Part shown: piece by piece, positions 44,261-57,106 of the stretch
Position numbering within the stretch: the first letter of the stretch is position 1
Layout: every line of letters begins with the position of its first letter
NCBI RefSeq assembly: GCF_964275005.1
Contig: NC_092694.1
Span: 36,653,542-36,717,541 of the forward strand
DNA from: Diadema setosum
Taxonomy: Eukaryota > Echinodermata > Echinoidea > Diadematoida > Diadematidae
Direction of reading: 5' to 3'
Length of the DNA stretch: 64,000 bases
Program-made: the position numbers and the translations under genes
The notes under the pieces: generated by a model
Told to the model about the DNA's origin: nothing
Databases searched by the model: none
The model's input: only the letters and a program-made list of their open reading frames with translations

Positions 44261-44692
44261 GAGTATTGTTGGAGTTAAACAATACCACTCACTTTATTTC
44301 TGGGTCTCTTTTCCAGTTCAGATTCCTCACACTAGTCTCAATCTCCTTCATGGGAACAAGTCAAACATACATACAATGTGCAATACTCTCAAGTATTCAA
44401 CAGTTTGCACAGGCAGTACACACAAAGACAGACTTTTGCCCTGTTCACACTGCCCTGTCCACTTCCCTGGACAATGATTGTGAAAAAGCTCAGGCACACA
44501 TTTTGCTCATCAACAACTACAGGAGTAATCAGGCAAGACTGATGCATTCACAAAACAATTTGACAAGAAGATTATAATCACAGAGTACTGTGATGCATAT
44601 TTTACATTATATACATATCATCAATCAGTACAATATTCTCTTGAGTTTCGAGGTTCATGTTTTCGTGAATATCCCGGAGTTGTGCAAACTCT

Positions 44693-44966
44693 ATAGGCGC
44701 AGTCAGACTGGCAAAAGATCGAGAAGATTAAGATCGCGAAGTTTGGGCCATTCGTACGCGCGCAAGAAAGAGTGCGCCGTCCGATGGCTAGTGATTGTGA
44801 TGTAACAATGCACATCTGAACATGACAATGGCCTCGCGCTTCGGAGACAACGCCCGCAAACAGATCGAGAAGTTTCGCGAGAAGTTTCGCGGGAAGTTTG
44901 CGGTCACACTGGCAAAACTTCGAGATCTTAAACTTCGCGATCTTTTGCCAGTCTGACCGCGCCTAT
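44693..44966. mobile_element. MITE with ATAGGCGCNGTCAGACTGGC ends
   Basis: The left end ATAGGCGCAGTCAGACTGGC and right end (reverse complement ATAGGCGCGGTCAGACTGGC) are inverted, followed by AAAAGATCG on both sides. The interior is rich in AACTTCGCG words. Superfamily not assigned. Confidence 0.7.
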
Positions 44967-45654
44967 TGTCTACTTTGGTCATTTCCCATAGCTACTGCAT
45001 GGAAACAGAAACAAAAAAACAACAACATAATTTTGAATGCATTGTCAATACTTAGTGCAATGACCTATGCAAATATTCATCAAACACCTAAGTGTGCATA
45101 TTGTCTCGACCCTCACAAAAATGACCAGCATCTCAGTTTAACAGCTGAGCAACCCATGTCTCAGTAGAGCATGGAAGAAAAAGAAAATAATTACAAACAA
45201 ACCTTGTGGATGCAATTGTAAGCCATCACTAAAAATGCTTGATATATTTACCAAACCTTAATTTTCTGACTTGGGATAAAAGATTTTCAAGACTCCATTT
45301 CAATGACGTACACTGTCTCCAACCATATTGCCTAGAAGTCTTCCACAGATATTGTTTGAAAGCTATCCACCAGAGAACAGATAAGACATTCAATACAAGA
45401 TGTCAAGTCATGCACATCATAGTAAAATGCTTCATGAAAACTAAAAGAAGTTTTGAATTTCATGACATTCCTGCAGGTTGAAATTCAGACAGGGGATCAA
45501 ACTTTGATCTCATCACAAATGTAAATTTGCTTCATTTCAGTCAGCCAACTCACCTTATGGTGCTGTTTTCTTGTCTTAAAAATCATTTTTCACATCACAT
45601 GGTGCCAGGTCAAAAATATCTCATTATACACGACGGTCTGGTCATGTACTCTTT

Positions 45655-45879
45655 GGTGGTACAATCTTTGTCCATGGTTTAAGCCATGGACAAAGACCAT
45701 AGCTGTGTATGGGGTGCCAAGTGTCGCATGGCCTATTTTGTTACACAATCAGCCATTTCATTCATTTCGTCAACGAAATGACTGATTTCGTAATGAAATA
45801 GGTCATGGGACACTTGGCGCCCCATACACAACTACGGTCTTTGTCCATGGTTTAAACCATGGACAAAGATTGTAACACC
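45655..45879. mobile_element. Near-perfect 225-bp foldback with hairpins inside each arm
   Basis: The two halves are complementary over about 110 bases each. Each arm itself contains the 30-bp palindrome TTTGTCCATGG...CCATGGACAAA. The centre (CATTTCGTCAACGAAATG) is also palindromic. No coding sequence and no clear target duplication. Confidence 0.75.
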
Positions 45880-46979
45880 TTCATGAATTCAAACCTTTGT
45901 GTGCAACTTACTAAACATTGTGTGTGTCCCATCCCATTCATCCTTCATATGCCCAGCACTTTGCTTAATCCCCCATTTTTTTTTTTTTTCAACAGCATTC
46001 ATTTATCCAAACATGACCTACATGTATTTGTAGACTTCCAAGCCCATTCAGAGGTAGCAATGTGCCTTACTCTAATGTGAAGCCATGGGAACAAGTGAAA
46101 TATTTGCTCGTGACCACACTGTTCTATGTTGTATGTTCATCTTTAAAATCACTAAAAATGCACAAACTAAGAAATATCAAGTACGCAATATAGAAGTAAC
46201 AGCTTGTTAGGTAACGCGACGTGAATGGCAGGTTAGATCCGATTCTCTCACGCCCGAGTCTGCTCACTAGTATGCCAGCTGCTTCTATGGGGAATTACTA
46301 TATTTTGGAGTAAAATTATTAATACTACGGGCATCAATGCCACAAGTTTTTGAAGTAATTCTATGGTAATAACCCATCTTTACGTTTAAATGTGAGTGGG
46401 GAACGAGAAAGGAGGTGGCTGAGCTGAAAAAAAAATCTAAAATTGTTTTGCTAAGTCGGAAAACTATTCCTAAGTTTTTGATTATCATCTATTCATATGG
46501 TAAAAGCCAAAAGATAATAAGCAGAGCAAAACCTGCAAAAACTTTTATATCCCAGTTATTAACTCAACATGCCTTTTGCACACTAAACATATGAGGGAAT
46601 GTTATGACGAAGAGGAGAAATCATTTTTTTTTTTTACTGATTAAAATCAATATGGTTTTTAAAAAATAGACATTCTATTTTACAATTTTTGTTTGTTTTG
46701 TTTGTGCTTCGATTCTTCGAAAACTAGATGCAGTAAGTATCAAACCCTGGACAATGAAAGAATTACAAATATAGCTTTGCTTTACTACAATCAAGACATA
46801 CAAATAAAATTCTTACATCATTTCCTTTCTTCCATCAAGGGATTTGAATGAAACGTTACAAAACGAACCCTAACATAGCATCACTGGCGATATGCTGTGT
46901 CATCCATGAAAGAAGCGTATGGAAAGCCACCTCTCATGGTTCTTTCATGGGTGAGGATGATGTTATGTAACCGCAGCGA

Positions 46980-47190
46980 TACTGTACGAGCTGAAATTTT
47001 CGCGGTGGTTTTATTTTCACGAATTTCGCGAATCGCCTTTGAACCGTGAAAATAACAACACATGAAAATAACAATGCGCAAATAACTAAGTTCAGTTAGA
47101 CCATCGCAACCGCGAAATTAACAACAAAAATGTCCTCCAAGTAGCAATTTGCGAAAATATCTGTACGCGAAAATTTCAGCTTGTACAGTA
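46980..47190. mobile_element. Mariner-type MITE (TACTGTACGAGCTGAAATTT ends)
   Basis: Inverted ends TACTGTACGAGCTGAAATTT and, on the other strand, TACTGTACAAGCTGAAATTT, both bounded by TA. The core repeats GCGAAA/AATAACAAC words. Such TA-bounded elements are non-autonomous Tc1/mariner relatives. Confidence 0.75.
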
Positions 47191-47195
47191 ATGTT

Positions 47196-47420
47196 TGTGA
47201 TGATGATGATGATGGTAGTAATGGTGGTGGTGGTGATCCTACTGATCATGACAGTGGCAGCACTGATAAACAACAATGATTGAAATCTGGATCTACACTG
47301 GTGAAGGGGGGGGGGTGATGACGAAGATGAAAATAGTGATAATGACATCGATGATGATGACAATGAAGATGGGGACGTCATGCTGCTGATGAGTACAGTG
47401 ATGACGATGATAATGCTGCC
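47196..47420. repeat. GAT/GGT-rich simple repeat
   Basis: Degenerate (GAT)n and (GGT)n with a poly-G run (47306-47315). The frames through it are low complexity. Confidence 0.8.
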
Positions 47421-48050
47421 TCGAATCCATATCAAAGACGCACCTCCATAACTTGAGCGACAAGTTCAAAGGTTCAAACAATAACAATAATCGTTCACTC
47501 GTCTCGAGTACATTCAAAGACCTATAGCCCGACAAAATGAGCGAGAAAAAGACAGTGTAGTATCGAGACACACAGCAATTATTCTTGGACATGATTCACA
47601 TCATCAACAGAATGTTACATCCAAACTGGTGCGTATGCAATCTACAGTCAAATCAATGTGAGTTGCATTTCAGACCGTCTGGACTGGACGAAAGCCAGTC
47701 ATCTCAAGATAAAGTTACGACATACAATCTATTTCATTTCTTTTCCTATAATCGTGACAAAATATCACAAAGAAGAGATCAAGTACCTACTGTTACATCA
47801 CAATCATACTCCAGTATGTGATCAAAGCAGATCATTTGTCAAAATTTTGTCATGCAATATATATTTTCTGACTACCCACAGTAATATTAAAGAAGACATA
47901 CAAAAGTGTAAAGAGATTCTTCATAACATATCACCTCAGAGTTACTACGACATCTAGTCTGAATTTGAAATAAATTATCTCTGTGACACCGATAGGGGTA
48001 AGAAGTAAAGGGTATCTGCCAAGCCGGTCCTCCTGACGTCACATGACCTT

Positions 48051-51000
48051 TCACCTTGGCATGGGATCCCATACACTCAACTTGCCTTCATGGAATACCA
48101 GGTTCCTGGTGGGGAAGGGCAGGGATGGGGCGTGGCTTCGTTGGGTGGAGGACGGTGTCAGGCCGCTGTCAGCTGGCAGATCTGGAACTACGGGCAAGTC
48201 CTGGTCCATGAATTGAGAAACAGATCCAAAGATGCTATTAGACAAACTGTTCATATATCAAATCATTTTGGGACAAACAATTTGATTTTTACTTGAGGGA
48301 GAACACTGCAAAGTGTGATTTTATAATTTTGTATACCATACTTTTTTTTTTAAAGAACACAGGGACATGCTTCAAGATATCCTGTTTAAGCCAACTGGAG
48401 AAGAGGAGGTAACTGTGTTGAATATCTAAAGCTAGTTACATTGTGATCATGGTTTCATGACGTTTGCTCCTCCAACAGTCACTTCCATGAAATATCTGCA
48501 TGCTATTTACAGCGAAACATAAATTCTACCCACAAATATTACCTTAACCCTATTCTAACTGGGCTATTTGAGACCAAGTTTTTACTGAGGGGGGGTCAAT
48601 TTGACCCCCCCCCTTCAGATCTCGGCCGCCGATCGTGCGATCGCCTTGCCTGAAGATAGAGCTGGATGTAAACTACAAGATAACAAGATCATACAATAGA
48701 AGAATATTGCCTTTCTATTTTTAATAAATTAATTATGCAAATTTGTGCATGAAATCATATTTTCACCTATAACTCCATTAAAAAGACTGGAGGATTGCTA
48801 AATTTTTGTGTCAGAATTCCTCAAGACACATCAAACAGTTTTCTTGAAAAAAAATTAGCACAATCGAAATCAATTTCTTTTGTTTTTTATTGTTTTGTTA
48901 ATTTCTTATGTATTTTTTTGTTTTTTCGACCTTTTGTTTTCTATTGTTTTTTTGCCAAAATTTGTTGCAGGCACTTTTTCAGGCTTATCTACACTAGAAT
49001 TGATTAATTTCAATGGTTAAAAGTTGAAATAATCTAATTTATATCAATTTAACCAAAAAACACAATTTGCATTGGATTTGCACACGATATCATGAATTTG
49101 AGCTGTTTTTTGGTTGACATGCATATGCAAAACATTACGTAACTTCAAAACGGTGTACCCGGACGTCGCAAATTTGGTCTCAAAATATGCGGGAGACTTC
49201 AATGAAAAAAGTCGTGAAACGACGCGGCAAAATCTTTGTGCGTTGCGAAATCGTGGTGCAAAACGTCGAGGGGGGGGTCAATTTGACCCCCCCCCCAGTT
49301 AGAATAGGGTTAATCCTAATCCGAATCCTCACATTGAACTGAAACCCAAAACCCTATCACAACCCTAACCTTAATCAAAACTCACAAAAAGCAGGCCAAA
49401 ATGAATATCCACTTTTCTACCTAGTTTAAATGAGTATGCTCGAAAGTCTTGAAATCATATACAACTTGTTAGAATCGGACCATCCTAAACCCATTGAAAA
49501 TTTGACTGAAATGAGAGAGAGTTTAATAGGAGGTGCGATTTCATGGGAAAGGGAGAAAAGGGATATTACAGATTATATGTGCAATAGCAAACACAGGCAT
49601 GCTGTGCAGAAGTACATGTATCAATGAAAACATGTTCTATTTCAAAGTGAGAGCAGCACCTGTTCGAAATAATAATATGGTCCAAAGAAACTGAGTTGGC
49701 AAATTTTGATAGTACGTAGGTGGGGAAAACATTACTCTTTTAGATTAAGACAAACTTGAGCAAGTCAGTCAGTTTACCCAAATGACATATTTTGGTCAAG
49801 TAGATGCCCAATCTACAAATTTTTGTGAGTTTTGAGTTGGGCGGTAACAAACGTGAGATGGAGAAAATCCCCCACCCACCTGCTGGCGAGCAATGAAATT
49901 GAGTAGTTGTAGTGACAGCTTGCGGCTGGAGTGAAGGAGGCCCTCGAGGCTGAATTTTTCACAGAGCTTCTTCTCGGCGATGCGGCGGCAGACCTCCTGG
50001 TTGACCCACTCATCAAACAGCGGGATGCCGAAGCTGAGGTCCAGCAGCGTCCAGTCCATTTCGGTCTCCTCCACTTCCTGTCCACTCTCACCATGGACCT
50101 GGCAATTTGTAAAATGGGAAATGTTTAATGTCAGAATGCACAAAATCCACGGATTCCTGCACATTTTCAGGAAGAGTAGGGGAGGCAAATACTTGATATT
50201 TTCTGTAACCAGTAAAGCTTTATTACCAAAATAGATACGAATCATGAGATGAGTCATCAAAAGTCTTCCATTAAGATGTTAAAAGAGGATATCAATGAAA
50301 AAGAAAATGCTACATCGTTATTAAGAACACAATGAAAATTAATCAAATTCCTACAACCATTCTATTTGTACTGCCCTGTTGACTCCACAAGTCAAGGCAG
50401 AAATGTAAAGTAAGATATTCAACTCACAATTCATGTGGTTAACGCTTAGTTGCTTACTGCAAAAAAAAAGTTTTTGAGTTCCTACGCAATACAAGAATAC
50501 TCCCGGGAGGTGATAGTTCATGGGACATATTAAATGGGGGTTAAGGTAAACTACTGGACCACTACATGTTTAAGGCAAAACTGGTCCGGACTACTTCCAA
50601 GGGACCAAACAGGTCTGAATCTCTCTTACCTCTCTTGGGCCTAGAGGGAGCTTCATGGAATCCTTTGTCTTCTCTACGTCCATGATCTGACTGCCAAGTT
50701 CTTGACCGTACGACCCCTGGTCATCCTCCTCCGCTGCCTCGCTTAGCTGGGATGCAGTGAGGCGACTCTGGGCATCTTCCATCTCGTTGCCCTCGGCTCC
50801 ATTGCTAGGGATGACATGATGATGGGTTGCTAGGCGACCAGACTTGAGGAGGGTGATGTAGCCACAGGCGTGCTGGAGATCCAGCTCCCCTTCAAGTTTC
50901 TTGATGGTCTCGTGGGTATGCATGCAGCTTCGTGTTAAATGACCTTTGGAGAGCAATTAAAAAAAGGGTGGTGTGAATATCATTTAATCCTTCTATTGAA

Positions 51001-54000
51001 ACGGTATGTTAAGACAAATAAATGTCCATGTCTATCATGTGCTGTGCATCTATCTACGTTTCATTAAGCATGTTAGATTTAATATCCAGTTCCTATTAAA
51101 TAAAAGATTACAACATAAAATAATTGTACATTGTAGGATTGTGGGACTAAATATTTGTGCATCCCACAATTTTCATCTTTGGGCACACTGCACATACATG
51201 TATCAATCAAACCATGAATGATCTCATATAACTATTATGGGATTTGATATGCAGTAAGCATTTTTAATTGAGTAATAGATTGTGTACAGAACATACAAGA
51301 CATCAGACACATACAGCTGAAAACACAAACCATCAAAAGTCATGTTCATGGCGCTAAAGCACTACGCACATGATAACTACCAGCACTGGTTCTTGGTACA
51401 CTGCTCTCATTTGCATAAACAGTGAATTATGCAGCAGATGGGCAATTATTGACCACTGCAACACCGTCAGTCATGAGACAGGTTTTACAGAACTGGGGCC
51501 CGTTGCATAAAAGTTACTATCATGGTAACTTTGCCATTCAATGGTAACTTCCATGGAATTCTTGATTTTGATTGGCTGTTGAGTATTGTTGCCATGGTAG
51601 TTACCATTGGATGGCAAAGTTACCATAATTGTAACTTTTATGCAACGGGCCCCTGTTCTTTGTCCCAAATGTTGACTTTCCAACCTAATCTGACAGCTGT
51701 GGTGATATCTTTATAACTTCAAACGCCATGTAAATCACCTCTTCTTTGTATAAGAGAACAGTTATTTACAGCTGACTTTCCTCATATTAGACCCACAAGG
51801 GCTAGAACTTTGCATAAAGCCTTTAAATCTATGAGGCTCTACCTTTTCTTCAAATCATCCATTCCCAGGCTTGATGGTATTATCTCAAGATGTCGGTGTT
51901 CAGGTATGGAGTGCAAATATAGGGTTCTATTTTGTGTCTAGACTTACAACTGCATATTTTATTTTTTTTTTTTTTATGTTTTCATGGTGGTAGAACATTA
52001 AGCGGCGGGTGGTTTCATTTGTACACTATGTATTCTTCTTGGATTGATGCCAGGTCCTGAAAAGGACTTAATCAATCTCAATACTTCAGTAAACATGTTC
52101 TTACCATCCTTCAGGCGAATGAGTCCAGAGGATGGTTAAGAAAATGTTTTCAGTAAAATTTGAGATTGGATACATGTACATGTAGGTGTCTGAACTTGCA
52201 TTCTTTAGAAAAGATGTCTGGCCGAGTCAGAACGAGAATTTTTGTTACCTTTTCTCTCCGATTCCTCCAGAGGGAAGGGAATACATATCGTCTCTCCATC
52301 ACTCAGCCAACCATGGGCCTGTGTTTGGAAAACAGTAAATCAAGATGACAATCAGACACGATGCATTGATGCCAAAATGGTCTACTTACAAATTATCTTT
52401 CACTCACATTCCTTCCAGAAAATATGCAGAATGACTATAACATCACTGTCATAATAAACTGCAACCCATGCCCCAAAGGACAGTATCAATCTGTACAATA
52501 CTACACAATAACCCACACTCATTCAATTTTTAAAGAAAGGTGTCAAAAGTCAAATGTCCGTTCAGGGAGATTCAGAAGGGTGATCAGTGAGATACATGAG
52601 TGTTTATGCACATTCCAATGGGCAAAATTAATGTAAAACTATACTCTTGGAGGGTATTTATGTTTACTTGTTGGGACATAAAGGGATATGATTTTGGGGG
52701 GAGTCTGCTGCCAAATCACTTGGCATTTCTGTGCAGACTGATCTTCAAAACAGAAAGAAAGAAAGAAAGAAAAGGCAATAACATTGCAAAGTTGTAGCAG
52801 AGACGTTTGACAGAAATGGAAATGTGGCTTAACACAACACAATGAGGTAAAAGTCGAATGACATTCCTGACAAGTTTGAACACGTCCTAGCGGATCAGAG
52901 TCTACACCACTAGGGGAAAGCAGATCTTTGCTGACAGTGTGGCACTTGTACGCTTACTTGTATGAGCACCGCTGAGTGAGAGAGTGCGTCGTTGATTGTC
53001 AGAAGAGCGTTGGACGTACTGACCAGGCCAGGGTCATGACCCCACGTGGTGATCAGCAGACGGTCATAATCCTGGGGAACAGACAAAGAGACATAATAAT
53101 AAACAGTGGTGAAGGACAGACAGAAAAAAATTGGGCAGAAACAGCTCCACTTGTGGTCAATGCCTAACACAGTATGATAATTTTCCATGGATTAATTACA
53201 GAGCAAACCTGTTCCTAAAACCAATGAGATAATGTGCACCCTTGAAAGAGTTTGCATCTCTATCAATGAAATAAAGATAAAAGCTTCAGTGCTGTTTCAA
53301 ACGGCCTACTACCTTCTTTCGCACGAACTGTCAAACAACAAAATTGTTAGTCTTTTAACATTTTTTTTTTTCCGGGGGGGGGGGGGGGGGTTTATATGTA
53401 CATTTTGCATCAAACCTCGACCATTCGCTTTGAATCATTTACACTCAAATTATCATAGCAGCAGTACATTAAAGAGAAATAAATGAGAGAACATCCATTG
53501 TACCTGCAAGATGGGAGGCAGATATCGTAACCGACTTCCTTTCACTAAGAGTAGGGATGGAGGCCCACTGCCCACCAGATGGTAGAGGAAAAGCTTGAAC
53601 CACACAGAATTCACCTGAGAGTGGGGATGGGGTCAGAGAGATAAATGTTGAGTGAGAGAGCCTATTATATGTCACATATTTGGCTTGCAAAAGAATTTTC
53701 AGGCCAAAAATAATCAAGTCACGTATCATCACTGAGGTAAAACCCTCATATCTCAATGGGCATATACTGTAAAACCTGAAACATTCGCAGCATGAGACTT
53801 GAGTGAACTGGAGCCAACGACCTTTTTTGCAACATGAAACTTTTGTGAACTGTCACTGTCATTCAATACATTCTTTTGACAAGAAATTTTGCGTACATTC
53901 TACTTCTGCAAATCTTTGCTCATCATGCAAAATTCACAAAAGTTTCATGAAAAGTTTCATCAAAACTGCTGATTCTTACAGTATTCACAAATCTCTTAAC

Positions 54001-57000
54001 TTAATTTTGAACATTACAAGCACTGATTTGGATTTTAAAACAGCATGTTCATCAATGTACATCGTGCAATCCACAATATTGTTTCTAAATTATTTGACAT
54101 CAACATCGAAGTTATCTAAACTCTTACAAAAATGCAGGATTCTTGAGATACAAGGTCTTGCCATCACAGGGAGAACGGTATGAAGTCAGAAAAGAATTCA
54201 AATCTTTGTTGTCATGGTGACTGTCCAAACTTACTCTCACATTCCTGATACTTTATTGGATGCAATATGAAAATCTTTGAGTGATTGTGCAAACCTCTGG
54301 AATGGCAGGGCCTATATGTTGTGGCATGCAGCTCGTGATTGGTCGGATCTCATTGCTGAGCGGCGCCATGGAAACCAGCAACCTTGATGAGGAAAGAGAA
54401 TCAAAGATTATACCCTGATGGCATCATAAGAATGATTCCTTACTTCAATAAATTATTGCTTTGCACCCAAAATATCTGGCTAATTTCTTGAAGAAAATCT
54501 GGGAAACAAGTTCTTTTTGTTGTTGTTGTTGCTAAATCAAATATTTTCACTTGTACATGTACCTACGTAGTAACCAAAATTAAGAGAAAGGAGAGGAAGA
54601 CAGACAGACAAAAAGACAGACAGACAGAGAACAAAAAGAAGGAGGGAGAAACTTACTCATAGTTTTTCTGGAGGACCCTGGAGCAGGTAGCTGGGTCCAG
54701 ACTAAGGAGACTCTCACACCGCAGCAGGTCGATCCCCATCCCCTTGGACCCGCTCTCTCGATCAGCTGAGATGTCCCGATTATATCTGGACAAGTCAAAC
54801 ATTCACACTTTAATTCCCTCATTTGATGAAAAACACATCTGCAAGTTATTAGAATCCCGAGTTTATTTGTTTTGTTTGTTTGTTTGTTTGTTTGTTTTTC
54901 TCAGACAACATCCTATTTGGTTATCATAAACTATTCAAGATGACAAAACAATGAAAAACAAAAAGATTTAAAAACAAATAGACACAAAATCACTTACAAA
55001 TAAAGATATATTAAGATTTTGCTCTGACACTTGATGCTTGACGAGGTTATCCCTCTTGCAGCTCTAAGAAGCTATACTGGGATGACCTATAGGCCTATAT
55101 GTTGTTGGGAGGTGCTACAGTGATGATCTCTATTTACAATAAAACACTATGGGCTGTGCGAGTAAAATAATGATGTAAAGTAAAAAGCAAAAAATTCAGA
55201 ATTCTGAGAAAAATCAGCATATTTGAATAATCAATTGCAGTCACAAAAATATAAAACGTCAATAGATCTTTAAGATTAAAATGACAAGCTACGTGTTCAA
55301 ACATGCCAAATTTGATTATATTTTCTCCATAAATGTGGGAAATCTGAAAAAAAAAATTGGCTAAAAAATGCTGCAATCATTTGATTTTCAAGTGAATACT
55401 CTCTGGAAACTTTATGAAATATCATGCACAAACCTCAGGAATGTGATTGTGTTTTTCAGGATCACAGCGTGTTCAAAATAGCGCTGGGCCTCTCCCTCCA
55501 CTACACTATCCTTTGGAACCTTGTGAGACACAGAAACATACACAGATTGACATACTTCATTCAAAAGATGTCCACATTAGGTACAGTATTACAAATGAGA
55601 CCCTAGGTAAAGGCTACTGGGCTGTTCAGTACATAATGAAGATGAGGATGGACAAAGAGATTGAAAACTTATGGCATACACATGGATACACAAATGAGCG
55701 ATTCAGCTTGCCATAATATGAATCAAAGACCCAGAATTCACAAAAATGAAACATGAAACATTGTTCTCATTTGATAATGTCCAAACTTTGCATAGCATAC
55801 AACATGAAATTATTTAAAATGAGTGGTAATGCAAATGTTCATGAAAAAACAGTATTACAAATGAGACCCTAGGTAAAGGCTACTGGGCTGTTCAGTACAT
55901 AATGAAGATGAGGATGGACAAAGAGATTGAAAACTTATGGCATACACATGGATACACAAATGAGCGATTCAGCTTGCCATAATATGAATCAAAGACCCAG
56001 AATTCACAAAAATGAAACATGAAACATTGTTCTCATTTGATAATGTCCAAACTTTGCATAGCATACAACATGAAATTATTTAAAATGAGTGGTAATGCAA
56101 ATGTTCATGAAAAAACAGTATTACAAATGAGACCCTAGGTAAAGGCTACTGGGCTGTTCAGTACATAATGAAGATGAGGATGGACAAAGAGATTGAAAAC
56201 TTATGGCATACACATGGATACACAAATGAGCGATTCAGCTTGCCATAATATGAATCAAAGACCCAGAATTCACAAAAATGAAGCATTGTTCTCATTTGAT
56301 GATGTCCAAACTTTGCATAGCATACAACATGAAATTATTCAAAATGAGTGGTAATGCACATGTTCATGAAAAAACAATTCCCTCCCCCCCCCCCCCCCCC
56401 CCCGTTTTTTTTTTTTTATTTGGTTTAGGTGTAACACTAATTAAAGAGGTGCATATTCTAACTTCTGTAGATGTTTAATATGAAATATTTTCCTGCTGCT
56501 GTAAAAGGATTAGAACATCATTAGCTGTCAGGCATAAGCTTGGTAGTCTAGTGGATACACGACGGCGGTGTAGTAACAAGGAGATCGTTGGATCTCGTAC
56601 ATCCGAACGTGTATGCCCATGATTTGATTTTATCATGGCTACTACTAAGACACTGAATAATTGGCGCTTATTTACATCTGATGAATGGCAATTTATCAAT
56701 CTGGTGCAACAACAACACGTAATAATAATAGTAATATTTTACATCGCTATGGTGATGAATGCATCACATTTTAGCTGTATATTCTTGGGGTCACCTACCC
56801 TATCCAGTTCTGTAAGAAAACTATCAAGCGACTCGTCAGAAAGTTTTCCCACTTCAAACATGGTGACAGCATGGCTCTTTAAACCCTGGTAAAGAGAGAG
56901 AGAGAGAGAGAACAACCAAAGATAAATTCTTGCACATATCTTAAAGGGTTATCATTTTGGTTGACATGGGCTTTATGTTTCCATTTGTGTGTGTGTGTGT

Positions 57001-57008
57001 GTGATATA

Positions 57009-57106
<98 letters not shown>

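Larger units (their letters stand above)
40482..44486. repeat. Tandem segmental duplication with different insertions in each half
   Basis: Unit 1 (about 40482-42899) and unit 2 (about 42900-44486) share the same order: 'aggatacgaacacaggtctc', 'cttttgggccttaag', a short open frame (QINAKSAFHFIT...), a 63-bp minisatellite and 'ccacttccctggacaatg'. Unit 1 carries a 1.3-kb pearl-like insertion; unit 2 carries a 500-bp TTAA MITE. Without them both units are about 1.1 kb and highly similar, so the duplication is fairly young. The shared 57-codon frame has no known family. Confidence 0.85.
44487..48050. other. Gene-poor region before the FAM91A1 stop codon
   Basis: No gene is supported. It contains a MITE with ATAGGCGC ends (44693-44966), a nested palindrome (45655-45879), a mariner-type MITE (46980-47190) and a GAT-rich tract (47196-47420). 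The part just left of 48051 should be FAM91A1 3' UTR, but I could not place its end: no AATAAA on the - strand is convincing except one inside the mariner-type MITE. Confidence 0.55.

Noticed and set aside
46980-47190. AATAAA on the - strand near 47007 as the FAM91A1 poly(A) signal
   Set aside because: It lies inside a MITE about 1 kb after the stop; possible but not supported by any downstream element.
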